Shown piece after piece: positions 1 to 6,991 of a DNA stretch of 64,000 nucleotides (positions are counted from its first letter, which is position 1; each line of letters begins with the position of its first letter). The stretch spans positions 1 through 64,000 of the forward strand of contig NZ_AMZN01000002.1 of assembly GCF_000331535.1 (NCBI RefSeq), written 5' to 3'. The stretch is from Fulvivirga imtechensis AK7 (lineage in GTDB: Bacteria > Bacteroidota > Bacteroidia > Cytophagales > Cyclobacteriaceae). The notes beneath the pieces were generated by a model that worked only from the letters and a program-made list of their open reading frames with translations, ran no database searches and was not told the DNA's origin. The position numbers were made by a program, and so were the translations under genes.

Positions 1-141
1 CTTCACCCCGGCTACAAAGATTTACCCCCTCTGGGGGCCTCTGGAGGCTCGTTTTTCTCTTAAGTTAACGGCTATGGGAAACAGGTCCGGGGACAAGTAG
101 GTCATTCAAAAAGGAGTTTGATAAACCGAAATACGAACCGA
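1..141. other. Left-edge non-coding stretch with terminator-like hairpins
   Basis: No gene is seen. Two short hairpins sit side by side, CCCCC/GGGGG near 27-39 and GCCTC/GAGGC near 38-49, and the second is followed by a T-rich run at 51-58. This looks like a rho-independent terminator for a plus-strand gene lying to the left of the window. The rest, up to the stop codon of the serA-like gene, is featureless. Confidence 0.4.
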
Positions 142-2037
142 TTAATAAAGCACCCTAAATTTGATCGTATGCTCGATCTTTCGCAGGGCTTTGATCAACT
201 CCTGGTCATACTCCTTGTCGATATCGGTGATCACATAGCCGATGATCTCATTGGTCTTGAGGTATTGCCCAACAATGTTCACATCGTGGTCGGCCAGCAC
301 CTGGTTGATCCTGGCAAGGATACCCGGCATATTTTCATGGACATGGATCAGCCTGTGTGCATTCTTTAGTGTAGGCAACTGCAGATTTGGGAAGTTCACA
401 CTGTTGGAGGTACTACCCGTGTTAATATAGTCCATGATCTTGCCGGGTACAAAGCCGGCAATGTTTTCCTGTGCCTCGATCGTACTTCCGCCAACATGCG
501 GAGATAGGATGGTGTTGGGTAGGTTTCTCAGCTTTGATATAAATTCTTCATCGTTGCTCTTAGGCTCTTCAGGAAATACGTCAACTGCGGTCCCGGCCAC
601 TTTGCCGTTTTCAATATGCTCTTTGAGTGCGGCAATATCTACTACATGGCCACGGCTCAGGTTAAGGAAGATCACATTGTCCTTCATCCAACCGAATTCA
701 CGTTTGCCAATCATATTCTTATTTTCGGGGCGGCCATCCACATGCAGGGAAACGATATCAGAGGTCTCCAGTAGCTCCTGTAAAGAGCTGCATTTCCTGG
801 CATTACCAAGCGCCAGTTTCTCCTCCACATCATAATAATAAACCACCAGACCAAGTGACTCTGCCAGCACAGAGAGTTGCGCGCCAATGTTACCATAGCC
901 AATAATACCCAGGTTTTTGCCTCTAATCTCAAAGCTTCCTTTGGCAGATTTATCCCACCTGCCTTCATGCATGGCAGAAGAGCGGTCGAATAGTCTTCGC
1001 ATCAATACAATGATCTCGGCAATGGCCATCTCTACCACAGAGCGGGTGTTGCTAAATGGTGCGTTGAATACTGCTACTCCCTTTCTCAGGCAGGCATCCA
1101 GGTCGATCTGGTTGGTGCCAATGCAGAAAGCCCCCACTGCGATCAGCCGGTTGGCCGACTCCAGTACCTTAGCCGTTACCTGTGTTTTAGACCTGATACC
1201 TAATATGGATACGTTCTTGATCTTTTCGCAAAGTTCGTCTTCATCAAGTCCGGCCGGATATACTTCCACATTATAGCCTTCGTGCTTCATCAGTTCGATG
1301 GCACGGGGGTGGATGTTTTCCAACAGTAGCACAGTGATCCTGTTCTTAGGGTAGGAGATAGCGGTGTTCATTTTATTCAAATATAAAAATTCATCAAGAC
1401 TGGGTGTGATATGGTCTGCTTTTTTAAGAATATTTTCACGCTCTACATTTTCAGTAAAAGCATAGAATTTATTAGCCAGCCCCGCAGCTTTGATCTCATA
1501 ATCGGTATAGCCGTCACCAATTACATACACATCACCCTGGAGGTTGAGCCTTTTAAGTTGCTCTACTTTGCCGTTATTAGAGGAAAGGGCATTCTCACGG
1601 TCGTAGCCAATGATCTTACCACTTTCATCAAATTCAAAAGAATTGGCAAATACATTTTCGGGCTTTACATGATATTCCGATACAATAGGAACGATAAAAT
1701 CCCGAAAGCCATTTGAAATAATATATATTCGGTCGGCATACTTATCAAAAAATTCCTTATTTCTTTTAAAGCTCTTGGAAACCTGCTTCTTCAGCTCATC
1801 CACCAAAGGTGTGAGATCATTTTTATGCGCATTGAGCAATTCAAGTCTCTGCTCAAGTGACTCCCGGAAGGTCAGTTCCCCGCTCATGCCTACATCAGTA
1901 ATGTCTTTGATCCTCTGAATGCGTTCCACCTTTTCAGGGTGCCCCTCCAGAGAGATCTCCGCCAATACGTCCAGCGCCTCTACCTGAGTGAAGGTGCTGT
2001 CAAAATCAATAACGAAATACTTAGTCCCGTTTTGCAT
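142..2037 (-). CDS. serA: Fused phosphoserine phosphatase / D-3-phosphoglycerate dehydrogenase
   Basis: A 631-residue protein that combines two steps of serine synthesis. Residues 1-220 form a HAD-type phosphatase of the SerB kind: DFDST at 11-15 carries the nucleophile aspartates and GDGYTD at 174-179 is the magnesium loop. Residues 233-550 form a D-2-hydroxyacid dehydrogenase with the NAD-binding glycine motif GIIGYGNIG at 377-385, the LNLSRG segment and a catalytic SPHVGGST histidine. The C-terminal 70 residues are an ACT domain (HENMPGILARIN), normally the serine-feedback site. The enzyme should oxidise 3-phosphoglycerate and dephosphorylate phosphoserine in the cytosol; SerC, which acts between them, is not in the window. 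The ATG at 2037 is the natural start. Met223 lies between the domains and could start a separate SerA, but I see no sign that it does. Product specificity is inferred from domains. Confidence 0.88.
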   Translation of the reverse strand: MQNGTKYFVIDFDSTFTQVEALDVLAEISLEGHPEKVERIQRIKDITDVGMSGELTFRESLEQRLELLNAHKNDLTPLVDELKKQVSKSFKRNKEFFDKYADRIYIISNGFRDFIVPIVSEYHVKPENVFANSFEFDESGKIIGYDRENALSSNNGKVEQLKRLNLQGDVYVIGDGYTDYEIKAAGLANKFYAFTENVERENILKKADHITPSLDEFLYLNKMNTAISYPKNRITVLLLENIHPRAIELMKHEGYNVEVYPAGLDEDELCEKIKNVSILGIRSKTQVTAKVLESANRLIAVGAFCIGTNQIDLDACLRKGVAVFNAPFSNTRSVVEMAIAEIIVLMRRLFDRSSAMHEGRWDKSAKGSFEIRGKNLGIIGYGNIGAQLSVLAESLGLVVYYYDVEEKLALGNARKCSSLQELLETSDIVSLHVDGRPENKNMIGKREFGWMKDNVIFLNLSRGHVVDIAALKEHIENGKVAGTAVDVFPEEPKSNDEEFISKLRNLPNTILSPHVGGSTIEAQENIAGFVPGKIMDYINTGSTSNSVNFPNLQLPTLKNAHRLIHVHENMPGILARINQVLADHDVNIVGQYLKTNEIIGYVITDIDKEYDQELIKALRKIEHTIKFRVLY

Positions 2038-2453
2038 ATCCTTTGAATTTCAGGACGAATTAACAGGATAAATTGGCTTTTTAAAAGCCTTTCAACATAA
2101 AAAAAATGGCGTTTTTACACGCAACCGATTGAAATTGAGTTTAAACGAAATAGGAGCAGAATAGAACTTTCACAGTTCGCAGTTTACTTTTCTCAAATTC
2201 TTGGGTTGAAGGGGGTGGGTAAAATAATTGGCGTTAATTTTTTTACCAACTGCTAATTTAAACATACTGCCAACATCATATATACCTTTGGATGTTATTT
2301 CAGGAAAGGAAATATTATCAATCAATAAAAAAGGGCTGTTCTTTTGCCATCATACATACATCTTCGCATTCATACTTCCACTTAGAAAAACAACATGATT
2401 GTCAGAAAAAAAGATGTTTATCAGAGCGTCAGAACAACCCTTTTTAAGATCTA
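2038..2453. other. Intergenic region with a widely spaced inverted repeat
   Basis: A 416-base gap holding no convincing gene. A 15-bp inverted repeat brackets its right part: AAAAAGGGCTGTTCT near 2328-2343 and AGAACAACCCTTTTT near 2430-2445, one mismatch that can pair as G-U. The arms are separated by about 90 bases. The structure lies just beyond the stop of the DUF892 gene and would end its minus-strand transcript with a T-run, so a terminator with an enlarged loop is the simplest reading. AT-rich sequence at 2040-2160 is presumably the promoter of the serine gene. Confidence 0.45.
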
Positions 2454-2948
2454 TTAAGCTTCTGCTTTTTCGTTAACGGTTTTAGCTACCTTATTCAGTT
2501 TTTCATCAGTTTTCTTTTCTTCTTCCAGGGTTTCTCCAAGCTTGTTTTTAATATCGGTGAACCCAAGTTTTTCGGCATATGTACATACCGTACCATATCC
2601 GGCAATTTCATAATGCTCTATACGCTGAGCCGCAGCTATCAAAGCAGCATCCATTACCTCTTTGTCAGCGTCTTCCTTCATTATGTCTTCGCCTTCACGG
2701 ATCAGGCCCTGCATGGCTTTACATGTGGTGCCTTTCAGATCAAAGCCGAGCTCCGTGCTCACCTCTTCAAGGCGTTGCTTCTGTTTCTTAGTTTCCTCCA
2801 AATGAGTTTTAAACCCATTCTTTAGTTCTGAATTAGAAGCTTTTTCAGCCATTTTTGGCAGAGCCTCGATTATTTGAGTTTCTGCACTGTACAGGTCCTG
2901 TAATTCATGCTTAAACAGATCTTCTAGATTTTTCATTTTATTTGCCAT
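2454..2948 (-). CDS. DUF892 ferritin-like protein (YciF/YciE family)
   Basis: A 164-residue, almost entirely helical protein of the DUF892 (YciF/YciE) family, a ferritin-like four-helix bundle often induced by stress. Carboxylate and histidine residues in the positions expected for a di-metal site are seen: Glu23 (SAETQ), Glu51/Glu52 (HLEET), Glu111-His112-Glu114 (EHYEIAGYG) and the LEEEKK stretch near 141. Length matches the family. There is no signal peptide, so it is cytosolic. The exact role of the family is unsettled, with iron binding and oxidative or osmotic stress being suggested. It heads a run of small stress-type genes extending to 14.8 kb. Family assignment is firm, function is not. 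Confidence 0.85.
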   Translation of the reverse strand: MANKMKNLEDLFKHELQDLYSAETQIIEALPKMAEKASNSELKNGFKTHLEETKKQKQRLEEVSTELGFDLKGTTCKAMQGLIREGEDIMKEDADKEVMDAALIAAAQRIEHYEIAGYGTVCTYAEKLGFTDIKNKLGETLEEEKKTDEKLNKVAKTVNEKAEA

Positions 2949-3078
2949 AGCTAGTTGATTTTAAGTTGTTAAATTCAACTGTAACAGCAACAAAATTGTG
3001 CCATGAAATAAGTAATTGATTATCAGATATCCCTGTCCGTTACCTTGGGGAATTTGTGAGAAAGAGCGTTGAAAAATG

Positions 3079-3450
3079 TCACTTAGCTCCCCCGTTGATG
3101 TAACTGTTTATCTTATCAACCAGTTCTTTTATCTCAAAAGGCTTGGCTATAAACCCATCGGCTCCGCTCCGTTTTGAAATATTCTCTATTTCATTGTTTG
3201 CAGAAAGTATGATCACAGGTATATCTTGATATTTGGGAGTGTTTTTCAACAGCACCGTGGCTTTCTCTCCCCCCATTTCGGGTATCCATAAGTCCATTAT
3301 AATCAAATCAGGGTCATATTTATCTATTTTTTGAGGCACTTCCTCACAATTTGTTGATATAAAAACCTGAAATCCTTTTCCTGAAAGAATCAGCGATACA
3401 ATTTCAATTATGTCAGGATCATTATCGCACAGTAAAACCTTCTTTTTCAT
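3079..3450 (-). CDS. Single-domain response regulator (CheY-like)
   Basis: A 123-residue receiver domain and nothing else. The acidic pocket (Asp9, Asp11), phosphoacceptor Asp53 (IMDLW), Ser83 (LSAN) and Lys103 (IAKPFE) are all in place, so it should be phosphorylated. It has no DNA-binding or enzymatic output and must act through protein contact. No kinase is adjacent; the nearest is the orphan PAS histidine kinase at 6992, which has no receiver of its own and is a plausible but unproven partner. The start ATG at 3450 follows a run that includes AAAGGA. Confidence 0.9.
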   Translation of the reverse strand: MKKKVLLCDNDPDIIEIVSLILSGKGFQVFISTNCEEVPQKIDKYDPDLIIMDLWIPEMGGEKATVLLKNTPKYQDIPVIILSANNEIENISKRSGADGFIAKPFEIKELVDKINSYINGGAK

Positions 3451-3837
3451 TCCTTTATCTTTTCATCTTTCCCTTGTCAAAATCAATTATTGTGCTAAAT
3501 CAAGCTCAAGTTAGCGAATTGACAACCATATTCAGTAAACGTGTTATTAAGTATCTATATGAAAACTCTAAGTGGCTTTAAGAAAACGTTCCCGCCAAAG
3601 GGCGGACGAAATTGCAAAAATCAGTAGTCGCGTACAGTTACCGTTGTCGGGATGAGCATTTTTGGAACGAGGTAATGCGGACATTGGCGTTTTCTTAGAG
3701 ACACTATTTATATGCCTGTACTGGCTTCGATGTGGTGGGGCAGTAATATATTGGCTGAAATAACAAAACCTTTTATACGTCAGTGGTAAAATTTCACATC
3801 AGTATAAAAGGTTTGCTGTTTGTCACTTTGCTACTGG
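3451..3837. other. Intergenic region containing a MITE-like element
   Basis: A 387-base gap without a credible gene. Most of it (3546-3709) is copy 1 of the dispersed inverted-repeat element described separately. The remainder, 3710-3837, contains nothing recognisable beyond an AT-rich tail after the DUF2188 gene. Confidence 0.5.
3546..3709 (+). mobile_element. MITE-like element, copy 1
   Basis: About 164 bp with no coding capacity. It contains AACTCTAAGTGGCTTTAAGA at the left and ends in GTTTTCTTAGAGACACTATT at 3689-3708. The right terminus, reverse-complemented (AATAGTGTCTCTAAGAAAAC), matches the left terminus of the copies at 10063 and 27086. The interior CGCCAAAGGGCGG and the GATGAGCATT segment recur in the copy at 10816 in opposite orientation. 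Terminal inverted repeats plus dispersal suggest a non-autonomous transposable element; no transposase is in the window. The left end of this copy is degenerate. Confidence 0.6.
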
Positions 3838-4095
3838 TTAGGTAGCAGCCGACCAGGATTCAAATCTGATTGGGTCAGAAAACCGCGGAAAGATCCTTTT
3901 TTCCATCAGTTCCCCATCATCAGAGTAAATTAATATCTGGGCGGGTAGGTGGGTTTTTGCAAGGGCTACCGCTTTTTTCACTGCTTCCTCCTTCGTAGCA
4001 CCTCTTACATTACCACCGTAAAGAGGGTTGTTGACAGTCACCCTCCATTGCTCTCCTTGCTTTCTCACATAATACGAATTCTCAAGTGCATCCAT
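3838..4095 (-). CDS. DUF2188-like small protein
   Basis: An 85-residue protein beginning with NSYYVRKQGEQWRVTVNN, a pattern like the DUF2188 family (a short beta-rich domain with a conserved Val-x-Pro/Trp-x-Val strand), followed by a helix (KEEAVKKAVALAKTH) and another strand pair ending in DGELMEKRIFP. The function of the family is not established. It lies 11 bases downstream of the DUF2267 gene on the same strand, so the two are probably co-transcribed. Family call is by pattern and moderately secure. Confidence 0.65.
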   Translation of the reverse strand: MDALENSYYVRKQGEQWRVTVNNPLYGGNVRGATKEEAVKKAVALAKTHLPAQILIYSDDGELMEKRIFPRFSDPIRFESWSAAT

Positions 4096-4106
4096 ATAGT
4101 TGGGGT

Positions 4107-4547
4107 TTATGCGGCCTCGGTCATAGCCTCGGCCAGTTCTCGTTTTAATGAATAATTGAAAAAATCAAAAGCCAGTATATCTACGTAACGGTTTAAAATC
4201 TTGAGCGTAATGAGAATTGCATAAAGCGCTGAAACCTCTCCGTGCAGCACTTGTTGAGCATGTCTCTGATCATTCTTTATCACCTCTTCCACCAGGTTAT
4301 CGAGGTGCTTAAGCCTTAGTTGCCGATGGTTGAGCTTCCAGTCAGATACGTATATAATTTTCAGGTCATCAGGCAGTTTCTGTATCAACTCTGCGGATTG
4401 CGAGTAGGTAAGACTGTCTCTGATCGTATGTAATACCCTGCCTACCAGCTTTCCGGCCTTATAATTACAGTCGATATTGAGCTCTTGTTTGATGTTGTCA
4501 ATGCAACTGTTGTCGTTCGTAGCTAACTTGTCGTAGTTTATATCCAT
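4107..4547 (-). CDS. DUF2267-like protein
   Basis: A 146-residue soluble helical protein. The central part (GRVLHTIRDSLTYSQSAELIQKLPDDLKIIYVSDW, here split as helices) is typical of DUF2267, whose members have paired helices with a conserved Leu-Pro-x-x-Leu/Ile turn (QKLPDDLK). The C-terminal half (LRLKHLDNLVEEVIKNDQ and beyond) is less conserved. Function unknown; relatives are common beside other general-stress genes. The start ATG at 4547 is preceded by an A-rich leader. It is upstream of, and probably in one transcript with, the DUF2188 gene. Confidence 0.65.
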   Translation of the reverse strand: MDINYDKLATNDNSCIDNIKQELNIDCNYKAGKLVGRVLHTIRDSLTYSQSAELIQKLPDDLKIIYVSDWKLNHRQLRLKHLDNLVEEVIKNDQRHAQQVLHGEVSALYAILITLKILNRYVDILAFDFFNYSLKRELAEAMTEAA

Positions 4548-4874
4548 CTTATTTTTTGGTTTTAGCGCCAGATGCTGTCAAAACATTCAACATCTGGCTA
4601 TTAGCCAATGGTCAAAATGATGCCAAACAAGCCCATAAAACTAATGTGTGTTGATTATCAGGTTGTTAATAAACAACCGAAGTCATAATGTATTGGGGAA
4701 GTTGTGAACAATGTGCCCTATATACTGTGGAAAATTGCAAACGATTGCATAACGTATTTTCAGGCATTTTGTTTTCCGATGGCAATAGAAAGGCCAATGG
4801 TGTCGGTAGTCTCTGGCATGAAATTTCCACATGCTATCTAAGAAATAAATGTTCAACAAAAAAATTATACGGTT

Positions 4875-5093
4875 ATGAGTATTGTAAAAGTAATTGAGGT
4901 AATAGCAGGATCAGAAAAGAGTTTTTCAGATGCTACTCAAAAGGCCCTGGAAGAGGCTTCAAAGAGCGTGAAAAATATAAAATCCATCAACATTAAAAAC
5001 ATGAATGCCAATGTGGAAAATGGCAAAATAGTTTCTTATGGGGTGAATGCAAAAGTATCATTTGAGGTAGAGCCCCATGAAGCACATGCTTGA
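4875..5093 (+). CDS. Dodecin family protein
   Basis: A 72-residue dodecin, the small strand-helix-strand-strand protein that forms hollow dodecamers which bind and shield flavins. The N-terminal SIVKVIEVIAGSEKSF, the helix DATQKALEEASKSVKN and the two closing strands ending in AKVSFEVE fit the family over its full length. The usual flavin-stacking tryptophan, in the middle of the second strand (commonly S-A-W-V), is replaced: here the strand reads KSINIKN, with Asn39 at that place. Flavin binding may therefore be weak or altered. It stands alone between convergent and divergent neighbours and is followed by a strong terminator. Confidence 0.9.
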   Translation: MSIVKVIEVIAGSEKSFSDATQKALEEASKSVKNIKSINIKNMNANVENGKIVSYGVNAKVSFEVEPHEAHA

Positions 5094-5129
5094 AAAATCC
5101 GCAGACCAAATAAGAAATGTTTAAAAAAT

Positions 5130-5162
5130 AAAAAGGCCGTTTCTGGAGAAACGGCCTTTTTT
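5130..5162. terminator. Bidirectional rho-independent terminator
   Basis: AAAAAGGCCGTTTC and its complement GAAACGGCCTTTTT flank a four-base loop (TGGA), with an A-run on the left and a T-run on the right. It ends the dodecin transcript on the plus strand and the PRC-barrel transcript on the minus strand. Confidence 0.9.
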
Positions 5163-5534
5163 CTAAACCTGCTCATGCTTAGACCAGTACGGTTCATAAC
5201 CATAGTGGGTATAAACAGAGCTGATAAATGTTCTATCAGGATTTTGAGGCCAGTGATCTTTGTCAAATCCAGGTGCATTTTCCAGTCGTTCTTTATCTAT
5301 ATCGAGTATGAGTTTTTCTTCATCCTCAATAGTGTTAAACTGGAAAGCCTCCAGTGGAATGGCAAATAATTTCTCGCCAAACCCTAAAAAGCCTCCAAAA
5401 GAAAGCACGGCATATGCAACATATCCCGTTTCCAGGTCGATCATAATATCCTTGATCTCACCGATGTCTTTACCCTCTGCATTTTCTACAGTGGTGCCTT
5501 CTATAGTTCTGGCTGATAATAAGCGTGGTACCAT
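5163..5534 (-). CDS. PRC-barrel domain protein
   Basis: A 123-residue protein with one PRC-barrel domain, residues 3-75: the strand pairs around GTTVENAEGKDIGEIKDIMIDLETGYVAYAVLSF (split here by strand) and the GFGEKLFAIPLEAF motif are classical. PRC barrels occur in the photosynthetic reaction centre H subunit and in RimM; the single-domain bacterial versions are of unclear role and are often found with stress genes. The C-terminal 45 residues (ending HYGYEPYWSKHEQV) are specific to this group. It converges on the dodecin gene and shares its terminator. Confidence 0.85.
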   Translation of the reverse strand: MVPRLLSARTIEGTTVENAEGKDIGEIKDIMIDLETGYVAYAVLSFGGFLGFGEKLFAIPLEAFQFNTIEDEEKLILDIDKERLENAPGFDKDHWPQNPDRTFISSVYTHYGYEPYWSKHEQV

Positions 5535-5594
5535 AACATATATATTTATATTGTAACTGATGTTTAGTAGCTTTAAAAAGCAAGACTTCCTTGA

Positions 5595-5888
5595 CTATCG
5601 CTGCCAATGGATCAGGGCGCTTCCAAAACGTCCTGTTGGCTGCGGGACTCTTCGACTGTATAAGGAATCGTTGCTTGCCGGTTCTGTTTCCTCCGGGCGG
5701 TCAATCCCCATGAGGTCGCATAATTTGTAAAGCTTGTCTTTCTTTCTTCGAATTTCTTCGAGGTGAATATTCACAGTTTCACTCGCTTCTTCATTATAAT
5801 TTTTGAACTTCCTAAGTTTTCTTTCTTCGGACTTCAGTAAATCTATTTGGTCTATTATCATTTCTGTGGGCTGTTTCTCTGGTTCCAT
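5595..5888 (-). CDS. Hypothetical coiled-coil protein
   Basis: I do not recognise this 97-residue protein. Residues 5-60 are strongly charged and helical (QIDLLKSEERKLRKFKN, EEIRRKKDKLYKLCDLMG) and would form a coiled coil; the C-terminal 35 residues (from PEETEPASNDS) look disordered. The ATG at 5888 (MEPEKQP) is preferred to a TTG at 5909 in the same frame. It lies between two PRC/stress-type genes and resembles in size and helix pattern the hypothetical gene at 6456. Confidence 0.55.
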   Translation of the reverse strand: MEPEKQPTEMIIDQIDLLKSEERKLRKFKNYNEEASETVNIHLEEIRRKKDKLYKLCDLMGIDRPEETEPASNDSLYSRRVPQPTGRFGSALIHWQR

Positions 5889-6455
5889 AACGTGATCTTT
5901 TTGGTGCAAAAATTATTATCCAAGGCAATACCATGTTATAAGTATTGTTCCGGGTAGCCTTTATAATAAAAAAATGATACCAACAGCGCCTGAAATGAGG
6001 AATTAGAGAAACACTTTTTATTATGTGGGATTACCTACCCAATATGGGGGTATTAGTGTAGCATAAAATACATGTTTTTTTATATTTCAAACGGTTGCAT
6101 GACTGGTTGCTGGTTGCTGGTTGCTGGTCGCTGGTCGCTGGTCCCTGGTCCCTGGTTACTGGTCATTACCGATTACTTGGTTAGTGGTTGCTGGTGTTGT
6201 GAAACGGTGAACCGTGAACTGAGAACTGAGAACTGAGAACTGAGAACTGTAAACTGAGAACTGTAAACAGCCAACCTACAAATAAAAAAGGCCATTCCGT
6301 AGAACAGCCTCTTTTTTACTTTTTTGTTTGAGTGATTTAATAACCTTGATTTTTCCAAAGATCAATCTCATTGACCTTGCTTGTTCCTTAGTGATTACCG
6401 CACTAGGAACCCCAGCTTTGTGGAGAAAGCTACCCAAAAAGCTTACAACCTTACA
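5889..6455. other. Intergenic region with heptamer arrays
   Basis: No gene. Positions 5889-6100 are AT-rich and show nothing. Positions 6103-6271 are two successive 7-bp repeat arrays, described separately. A minus-strand terminator-like stem follows at about 6283-6320 (AGAGGCTGT on the minus strand pairing loosely with GGCCTTTTTT), serving the gene at 6456. Positions 6320-6455 show nothing. Confidence 0.5.
6103..6271. repeat. Two 7-bp repeat arrays (AACCAGC and AACTGAG families)
   Basis: From 6103 to about 6170 the plus strand repeats CTGGTTG, CTGGTCG, CTGGTCC and CTGGTTA in exact 7-base steps; read on the minus strand these are AACCAGC, GACCAGC and GACCAGG. From about 6203 to 6271 the plus strand repeats AACTGAG, AACTGTA and AACCGTG, again every 7 bases. 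Between them the sequence degenerates. There is no spacer structure of a CRISPR and no coding potential; translating it gives only low-complexity peptide. Confidence 0.85.
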
Positions 6456-6740
6456 CTAGTTCATTTCCAGTGCAGAATGTCTGAATGGGGAGCGTCCCGA
6501 ATCCGGAAATAATTCGTCTAAAACATCCTCAAGTTGCTTTTCCGAATAGATAAGCTCATCGTTCTTTTTACCGATTGTTTCACAAATCTGGAGGATACAA
6601 TTTTTTTGATCCTGGGTAAGTAAGTCTGATTCTTCAGTATACAAAACTAACGCTGTTAGCTTTGAACGAAGGTCATAGGATTTAATTTTCAGACGTTTGG
6701 TATACCTCAGAATGTTCTGGTACTCATTTTCTGATTTCAT
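6456..6740 (-). CDS. Hypothetical helical protein
   Basis: A protein of about 94 residues if it starts at the ATG at 6740 (MKSENEYQNIL); a TTG at 6821 in the same frame would add 27 residues but has no better support. It is helical and charged, with segments YTKRLKIKSYDLRSKL, TQDQKNCILQICETIGKKN and SEKQLEDVLDELFPDSG. I recognise no family. Compared with the hypothetical gene at 5595 it has a similar size and helix content, but no clear sequence identity. It is read away from the histidine kinase at 6992. Confidence 0.5.
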   Translation of the reverse strand: MKSENEYQNILRYTKRLKIKSYDLRSKLTALVLYTEESDLLTQDQKNCILQICETIGKKNDELIYSEKQLEDVLDELFPDSGRSPFRHSALEMN

Positions 6741-6991
6741 TATGTCTTTAGCTGGTTTGGTTACGTGATTTAATATAAGAAAATTATAAGCCAAATAATA
6801 ATCCTTTTTTAAAGAATTCAACCAACTATACCCCGTAGCAAATGGGGAGTTTAGGAATAACCGGTATGCTATTTGAATAATTCCCGGAAAAGGGGATTTT
6901 TTTGTAGAAAATCATACATCGTAAGATAAGCTGTATATGGAATGCTCACTGGTTGCTAAAATGGCTAACTTTATTAAAGAATAAATAGCAA

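Noticed and set aside
4688-4897. 69-codon plus-strand frame before dodecin
   Set aside because: Overlaps the dodecin start in another frame, Cys-rich without pattern, no ribosome-binding site.
6173-6358. 61-codon minus-strand frame over the 7-bp repeats
   Set aside because: The peptide (SSQFTVLSSQ-type repeats) is a plain translation of the repeat array; no start signal, no family.
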